From Malania oleifera (taxonomy: Eukaryota > Streptophyta > Magnoliopsida > Santalales > Ximeniaceae), in NCBI RefSeq assembly GCF_029873635.1, contig NC_080422.1, positions 6,417,764 to 6,481,763 on the forward strand: a stretch of DNA of 64,000 bases. The letters are read 5' to 3'. Made by a program: the position numbers and the translations under genes. Below, in pieces: positions 63,944-64,000 of the stretch (the first letter of the stretch is position 1; the number at the start of each line of letters is the position of its first letter). The notes beneath the pieces are model-generated. The model was not told where the DNA came from and did no database searches. It worked only from the letters and a program-made list of their open reading frames with translations.

Positions 63944-64000
63944 AAGAAGAAGAAGAAAGAGCGAGAGAGAGAAGGTTTGAGAAATTTTGGGAAATTATAT

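Overview
This window is gene-poor, repeat-dense DNA from a flowering plant, probably a dicot with a medium or large genome. The evidence is the company of elements: Ty3/gypsy chromovirus-like and Ty1/copia LTR elements, a Cassandra-type LTR carrying 5S rRNA-derived sequence, a CACTA (En/Spm) transposon, hAT MITE-like elements, an RTE-type LINE remnant and a tRNA-derived SINE. I cannot name the species. Only one intact host gene is supported: a single-exon 168-residue plant protein of unknown function at 63359-63865 on the minus strand.

Layout. 1-3986: an internally deleted copia element whose tRNA primer-binding site was split by a minus-strand gypsy-type solo LTR (188-2280, target duplication ATCAG). 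3987-5775: AT-rich filler. 5776-11889: a 5'-truncated gypsy element with decayed pol and one LTR. 11890-19537: a cluster of copia-type LTRs, namely one fragment, one minus solo LTR (TAAGG) and one plus solo LTR (GGAAC) that itself contains another plus solo LTR (AATAC). 19538-23249: a weak copia tail, AT-rich DNA and a hAT MITE-like copy.

23250-57615 was once a short ~37-bp minisatellite. It is now split by two large insertions. The first is a 20.9-kb CACTA transposon (23937-44876, duplication AGA) that carries a Cassandra solo LTR, a ~183-bp satellite, a deleted copia element, and minus-strand pieces of a gene for an XS-domain protein of the FDM/IDN2 (RNA-directed DNA methylation) family. 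That captured gene is cut by a copia solo LTR (30343-43757, GTCTC). The solo LTR is cut by a full-length gypsy element (30845-42170, CAACC), and that element's 3' LTR is cut by another solo LTR (39573-41410, GGCTC). The second insertion is a minus-strand solo LTR (45030-57573, AGACC) holding a structurally complete gypsy element (45712-55430, CATAT). A further solo LTR lies at 57621-58720 (AGATC).

58726-64000 is calmer: a LINE remnant, a hAT MITE-like element, a SINE with a 9-bp duplication, and the minus-strand host gene with a GA-rich leader. None of the retroelement reading frames is intact; the three gypsy pol regions are riddled with stops, many of them TAG at positions where Gln (CAG) is expected. 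The element most worth following up is the CACTA transposon with its captured methylation-factor fragment.
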